Source: Candidatus Poribacteria bacterium (GTDB taxonomy: Bacteria > Poribacteria > WGA-4E > WGA-3G). From it: DNA of 23,260 nt. Positions 7,016 through 13,554 of this stretch are shown here, in pieces; position 1 is the stretch's first letter; every line of letters starts with the position of its first letter. The stretch spans positions 1 through 23,260 of the forward strand of contig VXZL01000606.1 of the NCBI GenBank assembly GCA_009845505.1. The letters are read 5' to 3'. The position numbers and the translations under genes are program-made. Under the pieces are notes generated by a model. The model searched no databases, had not been told where the DNA came from, and saw nothing but the letters and a program-made list of their open reading frames with translations.

Positions 7016-7921
7016 CTACAACTTCATTTGTGCCAATAACACCGCCCCGTAAGCAGGTTCATGCTTTGGAAGTCGCACCACCGCCTCTGGTTGAATCTCC
7101 GCAAACTGTTGACGGATCTTATCAACAAACATCGGTTGATGAACGAGATTACCGCCACTGAGAACAACATCAAACGACTTTCCGAATCCTAATTGTTCAA
7201 TCACACATCGTGCAGCACAAACGAGTTCATCTGCAGCACCGTCAATAATCCGTCCTGCAACACCATCCTCTGCTTGGGCAGCATCAAACACAATTTCTGC
7301 CCAGTGGGCTATAGCATCTCGACTTGCAGCGTGTACCCAACGAATCAACTCACTCGGCTCATTCAGTTCAAGCCTATTGAGAATTCGGTCTGTGAGTTCA
7401 GTTGGCGTATCTCTACCATCAGCAGCACGAGCAACAGCCCGAAGCCCTTTTAGAGCAATGTCGTAGCCACTGCCTTCATCTCCGAGGAGATAGCCCCAAC
7501 CACTCGCACGTGCTTCTCTGCCATGAGCATTGATGCCATAAGCGATAGCACCCGTCCCGGAGATAATAATTACGCCTTCCTGCTTCTCAGTTCCTCCAAC
7601 GAGAGCAATGTGTGCATCATGCGTGAGTATCCGATTGTCTTGGATGCCGAGATCATCACAGATTCGCCCAATGACTTCTTGATCTGCAGGGCGTCCTAAG
7701 CCTGCCATTCCCAAACAAAACCGAATCGGACTTGTTCTTGAAACACTGGCTTTCTCGCAAAGCTCTTCAATAAGGTTTTCCAGAACTGCCTGGGTCTCTG
7801 TTTCACCAACCACGTGATAGTTTGCAGGTCCCGCTTGAACCTCTGCGAGACATTGTCCTGTTTCCGTCGCCAGGATGCCAACGGTTTTTGTTCCACCGCC
7901 ATCAATTCCGATGATGTACAT
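7016..7921 (-). CDS. BadF/BadG-family amino-sugar kinase (GlcNAc/MurNAc kinase, MurK-like)
   Basis: A 301-residue ASKHA-fold kinase of the BadF/BadG/BcrA/BcrD ATPase family. The N-terminal phosphate loop IIGIDGGGTKT is at residues 3-13. It is followed by LGMAGLGRP, the catalytic-domain THDAHIALVGG with the likely base Asp, GVIIISGTGAIAYG, and SGWGYLLGDEGSGY, the sugar-binding signature of eukaryote-like GlcNAc kinases. Its partner is murQ, directly downstream. In Clostridium acetobutylicum a BadF-family kinase, MurK, phosphorylates both MurNAc and GlcNAc ahead of MurQ, so the same role is inferred here. The start is set at ATG 7921: an in-frame GTG at 7996 would add 25 residues without similarity and would run through a consensus promoter facing the other way. 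Confidence 0.88.
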   Translation of the reverse strand: MYIIGIDGGGTKTVGILATETGQCLAEVQAGPANYHVVGETETQAVLENLIEELCEKASVSRTSPIRFCLGMAGLGRPADQEVIGRICDDLGIQDNRILTHDAHIALVGGTEKQEGVIIISGTGAIAYGINAHGREARASGWGYLLGDEGSGYDIALKGLRAVARAADGRDTPTELTDRILNRLELNEPSELIRWVHAASRDAIAHWAEIVFDAAQAEDGVAGRIIDGAADELVCAARCVIEQLGFGKSFDVVLSGGNLVHQPMFVDKIRQQFAEIQPEAVVRLPKHEPAYGAVLLAQMKL

Positions 7922-7950
7922 GATACGCCAATATGCTACCTCTAAAGCCC

Positions 7951-7980
7951 TTGACAACTCACCTACAGATTCCTTATAAT
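7951..7980 (+). promoter_or_regulatory. Consensus sigma-70 promoter of the Ycf48-like lipoprotein gene
   Basis: TTGACA (7951-7956) and TATAAT (7975-7980) match both consensus hexamers exactly with an 18-base spacer. Transcription would begin near 7987, giving a leader of about 60 bases before the ATG at 8049. The leader contains an A/T-rich stretch and AAGGA seven to eight bases before the ATG. The promoter lies in the divergent gap between the amino-sugar kinase gene (minus) and the lipoprotein gene (plus). Confidence 0.8.
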
Positions 7981-8048
7981 AGTTATAGTTTATCACGATC
8001 CAACAATTAGATGCAATAAAAATTTTTTTGAGAAAAAAGGACCCTGAA

Positions 8049-8987
8049 ATGCAGAAAAAGAACTACCTCACACTGATTATGCTTTGTGGAAGCCTCGTGT
8101 ACTTCGGTTGCTCCGAAGATGGCGCGCAATTCGAGTGGCAGCAGATTGAGAGCGGTACAGACACCCATCTCTACGGTGTCCATTTTGTGGATGCCAAGCG
8201 CGGTTGGGCAGTCGGCACTGCGGGGACGGTTCTCTCTACCACCGACGGTGGTACGACTTGGCAATCGTCATCTATTTCCAAAGACGCGCTGACGCAGGTT
8301 AATTTCACAACACCAAATAACGGTTGGCTCGCCAGTATTGGACAAGTGCATTATACCGCGAGCGGCGGGGCTACATGGAATGTCCAACACCAAATACGGA
8401 GTCAAAGTAGACCGCCGGGTATCTTGGATCTCCACTTCGTTAGCAAAACGGAAGGTTGGGCAGTTGGCGGAAAAGGAACCGTTCTTTGGACAGAAAACGG
8501 CGGCGGTCGTTGGGAAAACATACAAGACCTTTCAGATAAACACCTCTGGGGTGTCCATTTTGTCGATCCAGAGCGCGGGTGGATTGTTGGGGAAGAAGGC
8601 GAGGTGCTTCATACCCAAGATGGCGGAAAACGATGGGTGCGTCAGACAAGCCATGCCGAGCAGCCGCTATTTAGTGTTTATTTCACAGACGTATCGCGCG
8701 GATGGATTGTCGGTACAAATGGACTGATCCTCCACACTGCGAATGGCGGAAGAACATGGCTTCGGCAGAAAAGTCCAATCAACGAAAACCTACGAGATGT
8801 CGCATTTCACGATGCAACAAGCGGATGGGCAGTCGGCGAGAAAGGGCTAATCCTTCGGACAGAAGACAGTGGTAAGACATGGCACCGTTATCCTTCACCG
8901 GCACGGCATAACTTGCAGGATATTTATCTGAATAAAAATACGGGTTGGATCGTTGGTGCCAAGGGAACCGTTCTACGCAGTTATTAG
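8049..8987 (+). CDS. Ycf48-like (photosystem II assembly factor HCF136 type) beta-propeller lipoprotein
   Basis: A 312-residue protein built from about seven repeats of the Ycf48/HCF136 type, each with GW-VG-G-(V/I)L-T-DGG-TW (for example GWAVGTAGTVLSTTDGGTTW and GWIVGEEGEVLHTQDGGKRW). They should fold as a seven-bladed beta-propeller. The N-terminus has lysines, a hydrophobic core and a Cys at residue 21 (VYFGC), so it is probably a lipoprotein, though the position -3 residue is unusual for a lipobox. In cyanobacteria Ycf48 helps assemble photosystem II, but homologues are common in non-photosynthetic bacteria as scaffold or binding proteins. No photosynthesis genes are near, so that role is not implied. 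ATG 8049 is chosen over TTG 8028 because AAGGA is well placed before it. It stands alone behind a strong promoter. Confidence 0.85.
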   Translation: MQKKNYLTLIMLCGSLVYFGCSEDGAQFEWQQIESGTDTHLYGVHFVDAKRGWAVGTAGTVLSTTDGGTTWQSSSISKDALTQVNFTTPNNGWLASIGQVHYTASGGATWNVQHQIRSQSRPPGILDLHFVSKTEGWAVGGKGTVLWTENGGGRWENIQDLSDKHLWGVHFVDPERGWIVGEEGEVLHTQDGGKRWVRQTSHAEQPLFSVYFTDVSRGWIVGTNGLILHTANGGRTWLRQKSPINENLRDVAFHDATSGWAVGEKGLILRTEDSGKTWHRYPSPARHNLQDIYLNKNTGWIVGAKGTVLRSY

Positions 8988-9030
8988 AGTTTTTAACCAC
9001 ATCACGATAAAAATAAAATCCCTTCGTGTT

Positions 9031-9405
9031 TTATGTCCACAATCTATGGATCCAAACTGAGAGACAAAGCACAATTCCGCCAATGGTAATTAAGTTTCGC
9101 GTGCTCGGTGAACAACGCGTCCAAACATTCTTTAACCGTATCGGGAAAAAAGCCATCCCAATAGCCAATCCAATAATCAAAAACGAAAACGGGTGATAGT
9201 GCCACGCGTCCGCGAAATGTCCGTGTGTTATAGCAAGGCACGCCCGCGTCATCCCGCACCCGGGGCACGGAATATCGGTCACTAAATGGAATAGACACGG
9301 AATCAGCGATGCCTCTTCAGGTGCTATCTCGGCACCTGCGGTATAGAGTCTAACTACACCTAATCCAATAAGAAATAGACGCGAAAGAAAAGGACGGTTA
9401 AACAT
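9031..9405 (-). CDS. DUF2752 membrane protein
   Basis: A 124-residue membrane protein with the hallmark of DUF2752: a CPGCGMTRA motif after the first loop (TDIPCPGCGMTRACLAI), then HYHPFSFLI at the start of the next transmembrane segment and a final hydrophobic helix. About three membrane segments are visible. The two cysteines could bind metal or form a disulfide; the function of the family is unknown. The start at ATG 9405 overlaps the last eight bases of the DUF4234 gene, so translation is coupled. An upstream in-frame start would lie deep inside that gene and lacks family similarity. It is the last gene of a BMP lipoprotein-DUF4234-DUF2752 operon. Confidence 0.85.
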   Translation of the reverse strand: MFNRPFLSRLFLIGLGVVRLYTAGAEIAPEEASLIPCLFHLVTDIPCPGCGMTRACLAITHGHFADAWHYHPFSFLIIGLAIGMAFFPIRLKNVWTRCSPSTRNLITIGGIVLCLSVWIHRLWT

Positions 9406-9787
9406 TAGAACTTCGTTCTTCGTAGAGTCTGTTAATTTGGTGCTGTTGAATAGCAAGCGATGCGATACCAATACCGAAAATTGCTAACAAAACACAGATG
9501 ATTGGCAGACTCGAATCAAATACCATATCATTGTCAGCCTGTACCTGATTGATACCGCGTGCCATTTTGTACTCATAATAGATACCATAAATCCCGCAAG
9601 TGATAAAGGAAAGCAGCAGCCACAGCCAAAAAGAGTACTCATCTCTCCGCAGCCAAGCGTTAAGCGTTGCCATCTGTTTGTATTGCCAGTAAAGTCCATA
9701 GATACTGCAGGTGATTAAGGTCAGCAAAATCCCAATCACAATACTTCGCCGACCTTCAGATTCTGGGTACGGATGTTGGTTAAGCAT
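9398..9787 (-). CDS. DUF4234-type membrane protein
   Basis: A 129-residue protein with three predicted membrane segments and two copies of the DUF4234 pattern: TCSIYGLYWQYKQM near residue 26-39 and TCGIYGIYYEYKMA near 62-75. Each has a helix ending in (C)-(S/G)IYG-Y and then a Lys-rich cytosolic turn. The function of the family is unknown. It is commonly found beside DUF2752, as here, where the two genes overlap by eight bases. Its Shine-Dalgarno (AAGGAG) overlaps the stop codon of the BMP lipoprotein gene upstream, so all three form one operon. The C-terminal tail is polar and basic, with an NRLYEERSS end. Confidence 0.82.
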   Translation of the reverse strand: MLNQHPYPESEGRRSIVIGILLTLITCSIYGLYWQYKQMATLNAWLRRDEYSFWLWLLLSFITCGIYGIYYEYKMARGINQVQADNDMVFDSSLPIICVLLAIFGIGIASLAIQQHQINRLYEERSSNV

Positions 9788-9797
9788 AAAATTCTCC

Positions 9798-10847
9798 TTA
9801 GTTGCGCGGCAGCGAAACTGTGTTCGGGACCGTAATCTCGCCAGAAATGATTTTTGCTTTCAGCGATTCGACAGTCTCTACGATGTCGTCCGAAAGCAGC
9901 GGTTGATTGTGTTCGTCAACGGCATAACTGACATCACCATCTGCTATACCGAATAAGCGGATACCTGCCATAAAATTGCCTTCAGCGGTTTCTCGGATGA
10001 TGCGTTGGACAGAAGTGGGAACCTCTTTTGTCATACTCGTCAAGACAAGTCCGGGGGCGAGATGGTTACCGTTGGAGTCAACCCAAATGATGAACTTTTG
10101 TTGTTCCTGCGCTGCTTCAAGTACACCTTGACCGGCTCCACCGGCAGCGGTGTAAATCACATCAACCCCGTTTGCATATTGTCCTAAAGCGAGTGTCTTT
10201 GCTCTTTCAGGTTGCGTAAAACCTGTGGCATCTTTGCTAATATATTCAACAGTGACTTCGGCATCTGGATTGACTGCGTGAATTCCGGCAATATAGCCTG
10301 CTTCAAACTCGTGTAACAGCGGAACATCCGCGCCCCCGATATAACCGACTTTGTTACTCTCCGATTTTAAACCTGCAATTGCGCCGACCAGAAACGATCC
10401 TTCATTAGACTTATAGTTCACAGAAACCACATTTGGAATATCAAGTACAACATCAAAAATTGCGAATTGGACATCTGGAAATTCCGGTGCCACGCGAGCG
10501 AGTACGTCGCCCATCTGATAACCTGCTGTCAAAACAAGTTCTGAATTTTGTGATGCATCTCTTAGGAGCATCTCTGTAGCTACAGGATCGTTTTCATTAC
10601 CGCTTACTTCAGTCAGCACAATTCCAAGTTCTGCCTCTGCAGTCTTTAAACCGACATGGAAGGCATCACAGTAAGCCGCGGAACCAACGCAATCGCTGGG
10701 ATATATCATCGTTACGCGAAGCGGTGTAGCATCTGTTTCACTTGACGGTTCGGTAAGGATCACGTCCTGAATTGCGTCGCAACCACAGATTAAAAGTAGT
10801 CCGAACGCTAAAAAAAGGTATTTGCTCAAAACACTTAAATTTTTCAT
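9798..10847 (-). CDS. BMP-family ABC transporter substrate-binding lipoprotein
   Basis: A 349-residue protein with a lipoprotein signal peptide (hydrophobic core, lipobox ICGC, lipidated Cys23) and a periplasmic binding domain of the basic membrane protein (BMP/Med) family. Visible family segments are AFHVGLKTAEAELGI, LVLTAGYQMGDVLARVAPEFPDVQFAIFD, NEGSFLVGAIAGL, KVGYIGGADVPLLHEFEAGYIAGI and DVIYTAAGGAGQGVLEAAQE. Characterised members bind nucleosides for ABC import (PnrA) or act in quorum-type signalling. No permease or ATPase genes lie in this window, so it is an orphan binding protein here. ATG 10847 has AAGGAG seven bases upstream. It leads an operon with DUF4234 and DUF2752. Confidence 0.9.
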   Translation of the reverse strand: MKNLSVLSKYLFLAFGLLLICGCDAIQDVILTEPSSETDATPLRVTMIYPSDCVGSAAYCDAFHVGLKTAEAELGIVLTEVSGNENDPVATEMLLRDASQNSELVLTAGYQMGDVLARVAPEFPDVQFAIFDVVLDIPNVVSVNYKSNEGSFLVGAIAGLKSESNKVGYIGGADVPLLHEFEAGYIAGIHAVNPDAEVTVEYISKDATGFTQPERAKTLALGQYANGVDVIYTAAGGAGQGVLEAAQEQQKFIIWVDSNGNHLAPGLVLTSMTKEVPTSVQRIIRETAEGNFMAGIRLFGIADGDVSYAVDEHNQPLLSDDIVETVESLKAKIISGEITVPNTVSLPRN

Positions 10848-10878
10848 GTTTGCTCCTTAAAAAAACATTATGATAAGC

Positions 10879-10901
10879 CACAAACTAAAAGTTTGTGCTA
10901 C
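10879..10901 (-). repeat. GTAG-hairpin (REP-like) element 3
   Basis: CACAAACT (10879-10886), a three-base loop AAA, and AGTTTGTG (10890-10897) form a perfect 8-bp hairpin followed directly by CTAC (10898-10901). On the minus strand it reads GTAG then the hairpin. It lies in the leader region of the BMP lipoprotein gene, about 32 bases before its start, and could also affect that mRNA. Confidence 0.7.
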
Positions 10902-10976
10902 AAATACAACACTCATACTATGATAGATATAAAATTTGAAAAAATATCTTAGTTAATGAATGGATCCCCCACAACT

Positions 10977-11426
10977 TCACAGAAAACGTTGTTCACAAAT
11001 CTGATACGGGTTATGGGTATAAACCCGATAAACGACTCGTCCCGAAAAATTGAGCATATCTTTCATTCGGTCATAGATAGCCGGATGTGATATACGTTGC
11101 AAAACCGAATCACGGGCAACCCACTCGGTTTCTAAACTCTCCTCACTTGTACTTAAGTCACCACAAACGTAGTCCACTAAGAAACCAAATGCCAATTTAG
11201 TAGGAAACTTAATGTTTGAGTAGATACCAACCAGTGCTCCAATTGACGTAGTAACACCAGCTTCTTCTTGGATTTCACGTTGTAATGCCTCGATAAGGTT
11301 TTCGCCTTCTTCGACTTGACCACCTGGAAACTCCCACCCACGGCGTGGACCTCGTATGAGCAAGACTCTACCGTCAGAATGACTTATCAATCCAGAGACA
11401 GCAACGATGTGTTTCGGATGAACCAT
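10977..11426 (-). CDS. Nudix hydrolase
   Basis: A 149-residue protein with a complete Nudix box, GX5EX7REUXEEXGU, seen as GGQVEEGENLIEALQREIQ then EEAGV (residues about 35-58). It supplies the magnesium-binding glutamates that cut nucleoside diphosphates linked to another moiety. The MutT-like beginning (VSGLISHSDGRVLLIRGPRRGWEFPGG) and the small size suggest a housecleaning or sugar-nucleotide hydrolase; the substrate cannot be assigned. The start ATG is two bases after the stop of the gamma-glutamyltransferase gene, so the two are coupled, but no metabolic link is obvious. Confidence 0.9.
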   Translation of the reverse strand: MVHPKHIVAVSGLISHSDGRVLLIRGPRRGWEFPGGQVEEGENLIEALQREIQEEAGVTTSIGALVGIYSNIKFPTKLAFGFLVDYVCGDLSTSEESLETEWVARDSVLQRISHPAIYDRMKDMLNFSGRVVYRVYTHNPYQICEQRFL

Positions 11427-11428
11427 TT

Positions 11429-13048
11429 TCAGACACCTATGGCATAGCCATCGCGACGCGGATCAGCACCGCCCATAAAACTGCCTTCTTCGGTATCAAA
11501 GGCGATACCGTGACCACCCCCGACGGTCGCCGTCCAATCGGGTAGCACCTCTACGTCATGTCCACGTGCCTCCAACGCTGCACGGACAGCGACGGGGATA
11601 CGTCCCTCCACACTCACATGCGTTCCTGGATTAATCAACCGAACGCGCGGTGCCTCAATCGCCGCTTGGACATTCATCCCGTGCTCAATGAGATTCAACA
11701 CCATCTGGAGTGTTGTTTGGAGGATGCCGTGGCTTCCCGGTGTCCCGATCGCAGCAAACGGGTTACCGTTTTTCCAGACTTGGCACGGCGACATGCACAT
11801 CTCTATCCGCTTGTGCGGTCCAACAGCATTCGGACTCTCTGGGATTCTATCAAACCAATTCATGAAATTGTTGAGGAACATTCCCGTTGAACCGAGGATG
11901 ACCCCTGAACCGAATGGCTGCCCAAGGCTCTGCGTTACTGCAACGATATTGCCTTCGGCATCAGCGGTATCAAAGTGGGTTGTGCATTCGGTCGTCCAAT
12001 CGTTAGCGATAATTTCACCGGGCAGTTTGTCTTTTGACCAACGTTCACCGCCGCTGACAGCTGCCTGCTCACCGATGCGCTGACGTTGTGCTTCCGCATA
12101 ATCTTTTGAGAGCAAGTACTCAATTGGTGGATCGGGTCGTGGTGCGTGCTCAGCTCTATCCGCACTCGCCAGCTTGATCGCTTCAATCAACAGATGGAGG
12201 TATTCAGGGGTATTGTGTCCGAGTTCACCGAGTGCATCGTTCTCTAAAATATTCAACGTCTCCAGATACTGAAAGCCTGAACACGGCGGCGGTGGACAAT
12301 AGACTTCGTAATCTTTGTAAGTAACGGAGATCGGTTCCTGCCACAGCACCTCAAAGTCGGTCAAATCCTTTTCGGTTATGAACCCACCCGTCTCTTCGGA
12401 AAAACGGACAATTTCTTTGGCAATCTCACCGCGATAGAACGCTTCTGCCCCGCCTTCGGCAACCGTTCGGAACGTCTGCGCAAGGTCCTTCTGCACCAAG
12501 ACCTCACCGGGATGTGGCGTTCTACCCCGGGAGGCGATGACCTCTGCGGCTCTCTCCGAAAAATAGTGGTAAGCACCTGCCATGAACTCCGCATTTTTGA
12601 CGGTGACGGCGTATCCATTTTCTGCTAACTCAATCGCTGGCGCGAAAACATCCTCACGAGACATACTCCCATATCGCTCCAGCGCAGCCAACCACCCACC
12701 ACATCCACCCGGCACCATACCTGCACGAATGCCAATCTGCTGGCTTTCGAGCGTCGGATAGACATCCAGCGTCGCTGCGTAAGGCGCGGTGCCGAGATAA
12801 TCTATCACGTGGTGCGTTTTTTCCTTTGCACTATAGAGCAACATATACCCGTTGCCAGCAATACCGGACATATACGGCTCAACGACGTTGAGTGTCGAAG
12901 CTACTGCGACTGCTGCATCAAACGCATTACCGCCAGCAAGCAACATGCGTGCACCAGCAAGACTCGCAAGCGGATGTGCACTCGTCGCCATTCCGCGCGT
13001 CCCTGTTACTGTGGATCGGTGCGTTGTGCCGTGTGATGGAAAAGCCAT
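11429..13048 (-). CDS. Gamma-glutamyltransferase family protein (Ntn-hydrolase)
   Basis: A 539-residue protein spanning the whole gamma-glutamyltransferase fold. The N-terminal segment ATSAHPLASLAGARMLLAGG with GNAFDAAVAVA and the SGIAGNGYML turn are typical. The autoprocessing site is TTHFDTAD, with the nucleophile Thr356 at the start of the small subunit. The usual LSSM substrate-binding serines are replaced (RIEMCMSPC), while the later GTPGSHG loop keeps only part of the GG pair, so the donor may differ from glutathione. There is no signal peptide, unlike the periplasmic enterobacterial enzymes, so it is probably cytosolic. Autocleavage and amidohydrolase activity are likely; glutathione breakdown is not certain. 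ATG 13048 has AAGGAG seven bases upstream. The Nudix gene follows two bases after its stop. Confidence 0.9.
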   Translation of the reverse strand: MAFPSHGTTHRSTVTGTRGMATSAHPLASLAGARMLLAGGNAFDAAVAVASTLNVVEPYMSGIAGNGYMLLYSAKEKTHHVIDYLGTAPYAATLDVYPTLESQQIGIRAGMVPGGCGGWLAALERYGSMSREDVFAPAIELAENGYAVTVKNAEFMAGAYHYFSERAAEVIASRGRTPHPGEVLVQKDLAQTFRTVAEGGAEAFYRGEIAKEIVRFSEETGGFITEKDLTDFEVLWQEPISVTYKDYEVYCPPPPCSGFQYLETLNILENDALGELGHNTPEYLHLLIEAIKLASADRAEHAPRPDPPIEYLLSKDYAEAQRQRIGEQAAVSGGERWSKDKLPGEIIANDWTTECTTHFDTADAEGNIVAVTQSLGQPFGSGVILGSTGMFLNNFMNWFDRIPESPNAVGPHKRIEMCMSPCQVWKNGNPFAAIGTPGSHGILQTTLQMVLNLIEHGMNVQAAIEAPRVRLINPGTHVSVEGRIPVAVRAALEARGHDVEVLPDWTATVGGGHGIAFDTEEGSFMGGADPRRDGYAIGV

Positions 13049-13079
13049 GCTTATCTCCTTAGATTCTGTGATCTGTGTC

Positions 13080-13100
13080 GGGATTACAAATCCCTCCTAC
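13080..13100 (-). repeat. GTAG-hairpin (REP-like) element 4
   Basis: GGGATT (13080-13085), loop ACA, AATCCC (13089-13094) form a perfect 6-bp hairpin, then TC and CTAC (13097-13100). It is a sequence relative of element 5, 41 bases away in the same orientation: the two share GTCGGG-TTACAAA-CCC and CCTAC. It lies between the glutaredoxin-like and gamma-glutamyltransferase genes. Confidence 0.7.
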
Positions 13101-13120
13101 ATAAGATGTTGACCTCTGTC

Positions 13121-13141
13121 GGGGTTACAAACCCCGCCTAC
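13121..13141 (-). repeat. GTAG-hairpin (REP-like) element 5, overlapping the glutaredoxin-like gene's stop
   Basis: GGGGTT (13121-13126), loop ACA, AACCCC (13130-13135) form a perfect 6-bp hairpin followed by GC and CTAC (13138-13141). Read on the minus strand it supplies the last codons (GRRGL) and the TAA stop (13125-13127) of the glutaredoxin-like gene. It forms a tandem pair with element 4. Confidence 0.7.
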
Positions 13142-13409
13142 CGATGAAATCCCTTTGAAACCGGTGCCACCTGAGCTGCCACATTAACTTCCAGTAGTTG
13201 GCACGATGCACAAAAAGTCGTTGCCCATCTAACTCAAGTACAGGAATTAGATGCTTATATTTTGTGAATAATCCCAGATTTTTGGTGATGTCGATTTCTT
13301 CTATAGCAATAGATATTTTTGTTTCAATGCTCTCCAGCACAACTTTTGCCTCGTCGCAGAGCGGGCAATCGGGTTTTGTGTAGAACTGGAGTTGAATTGG
13401 AAAATCCAT
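13125..13409 (-). CDS. Glutaredoxin-like (thioredoxin-fold) protein
   Basis: A small thioredoxin-fold protein of about 94 residues. The first strand IQLQFYTKPDCPLCDEAK carries a CPLC active site as in glutaredoxin-like DUF836 proteins. LIPVLELDGQRLF then gives the cis-proline region of the fold (IPVL). The role would be thiol-disulfide exchange in the cytosol. ATG 13409 places the first strand at the N-terminus; ATG 13445 would add 12 residues, and neither has a good ribosome-binding site. The last six codons and the stop fall inside a GTAG-hairpin repeat, so the original C-terminus may have been different. Confidence 0.8.
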   Translation of the reverse strand: MDFPIQLQFYTKPDCPLCDEAKVVLESIETKISIAIEEIDITKNLGLFTKYKHLIPVLELDGQRLFVHRANYWKLMWQLRWHRFQRDFIGRRGL

Positions 13410-13491
13410 ACTCCAAAGTTTAGCATAAGTCACCAAAAATCGCATGCACTTTTTACATGCCTCAATACGGGTTATGTGATAAAATACGGAG

Positions 13492-13521
13492 GCACAGGAA
13501 ACTAACGGTTTCCTATGCTAC
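13492..13521 (-). repeat. GTAG-hairpin (REP-like) element 6
   Basis: GCACAGGAAAC (13492-13502) and GTTTCCTATGC (13508-13518) pair over 11 bp with one mismatch around a five-base loop, then TAC. On the minus strand it reads GTAG followed by the hairpin. It lies 33 bases upstream of the start of the Gfo/Idh/MocA gene, which runs the other way, and so would be part of that gene's leader. Confidence 0.7.
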
Positions 13522-13554
13522 AAGCTATTGTTCAAACTTTAGTAAGGAGAAAAA

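Noticed and set aside
7936..7966. CTAC at 7936-7939 and 7963-7966 as further GTAG-hairpin elements
   Set aside because: No stem can be drawn ending at either CTAC; they are chance tetranucleotides, as are those at 2386-2389 and 18695-18698.
8049..8987. Photosystem assembly gene as a sign of a phototroph
   Set aside because: Ycf48-like propellers occur widely in non-photosynthetic bacteria and no photosynthesis genes are present.
13080..13141. Two similar repeats 41 bases apart, considered as a tiny CRISPR array
   Set aside because: Only two imperfect units, each a full hairpin with a 3-base loop; no cas genes; the pattern fits the GTAG-hairpin elements found singly elsewhere in the window.
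13452..13485. TTTACA and TAAAAT upstream of the Gfo/Idh/MocA gene as a promoter
   Set aside because: The spacer is 22 bases, too long for a sigma-70 promoter, and the closer TGATAA match is poor.
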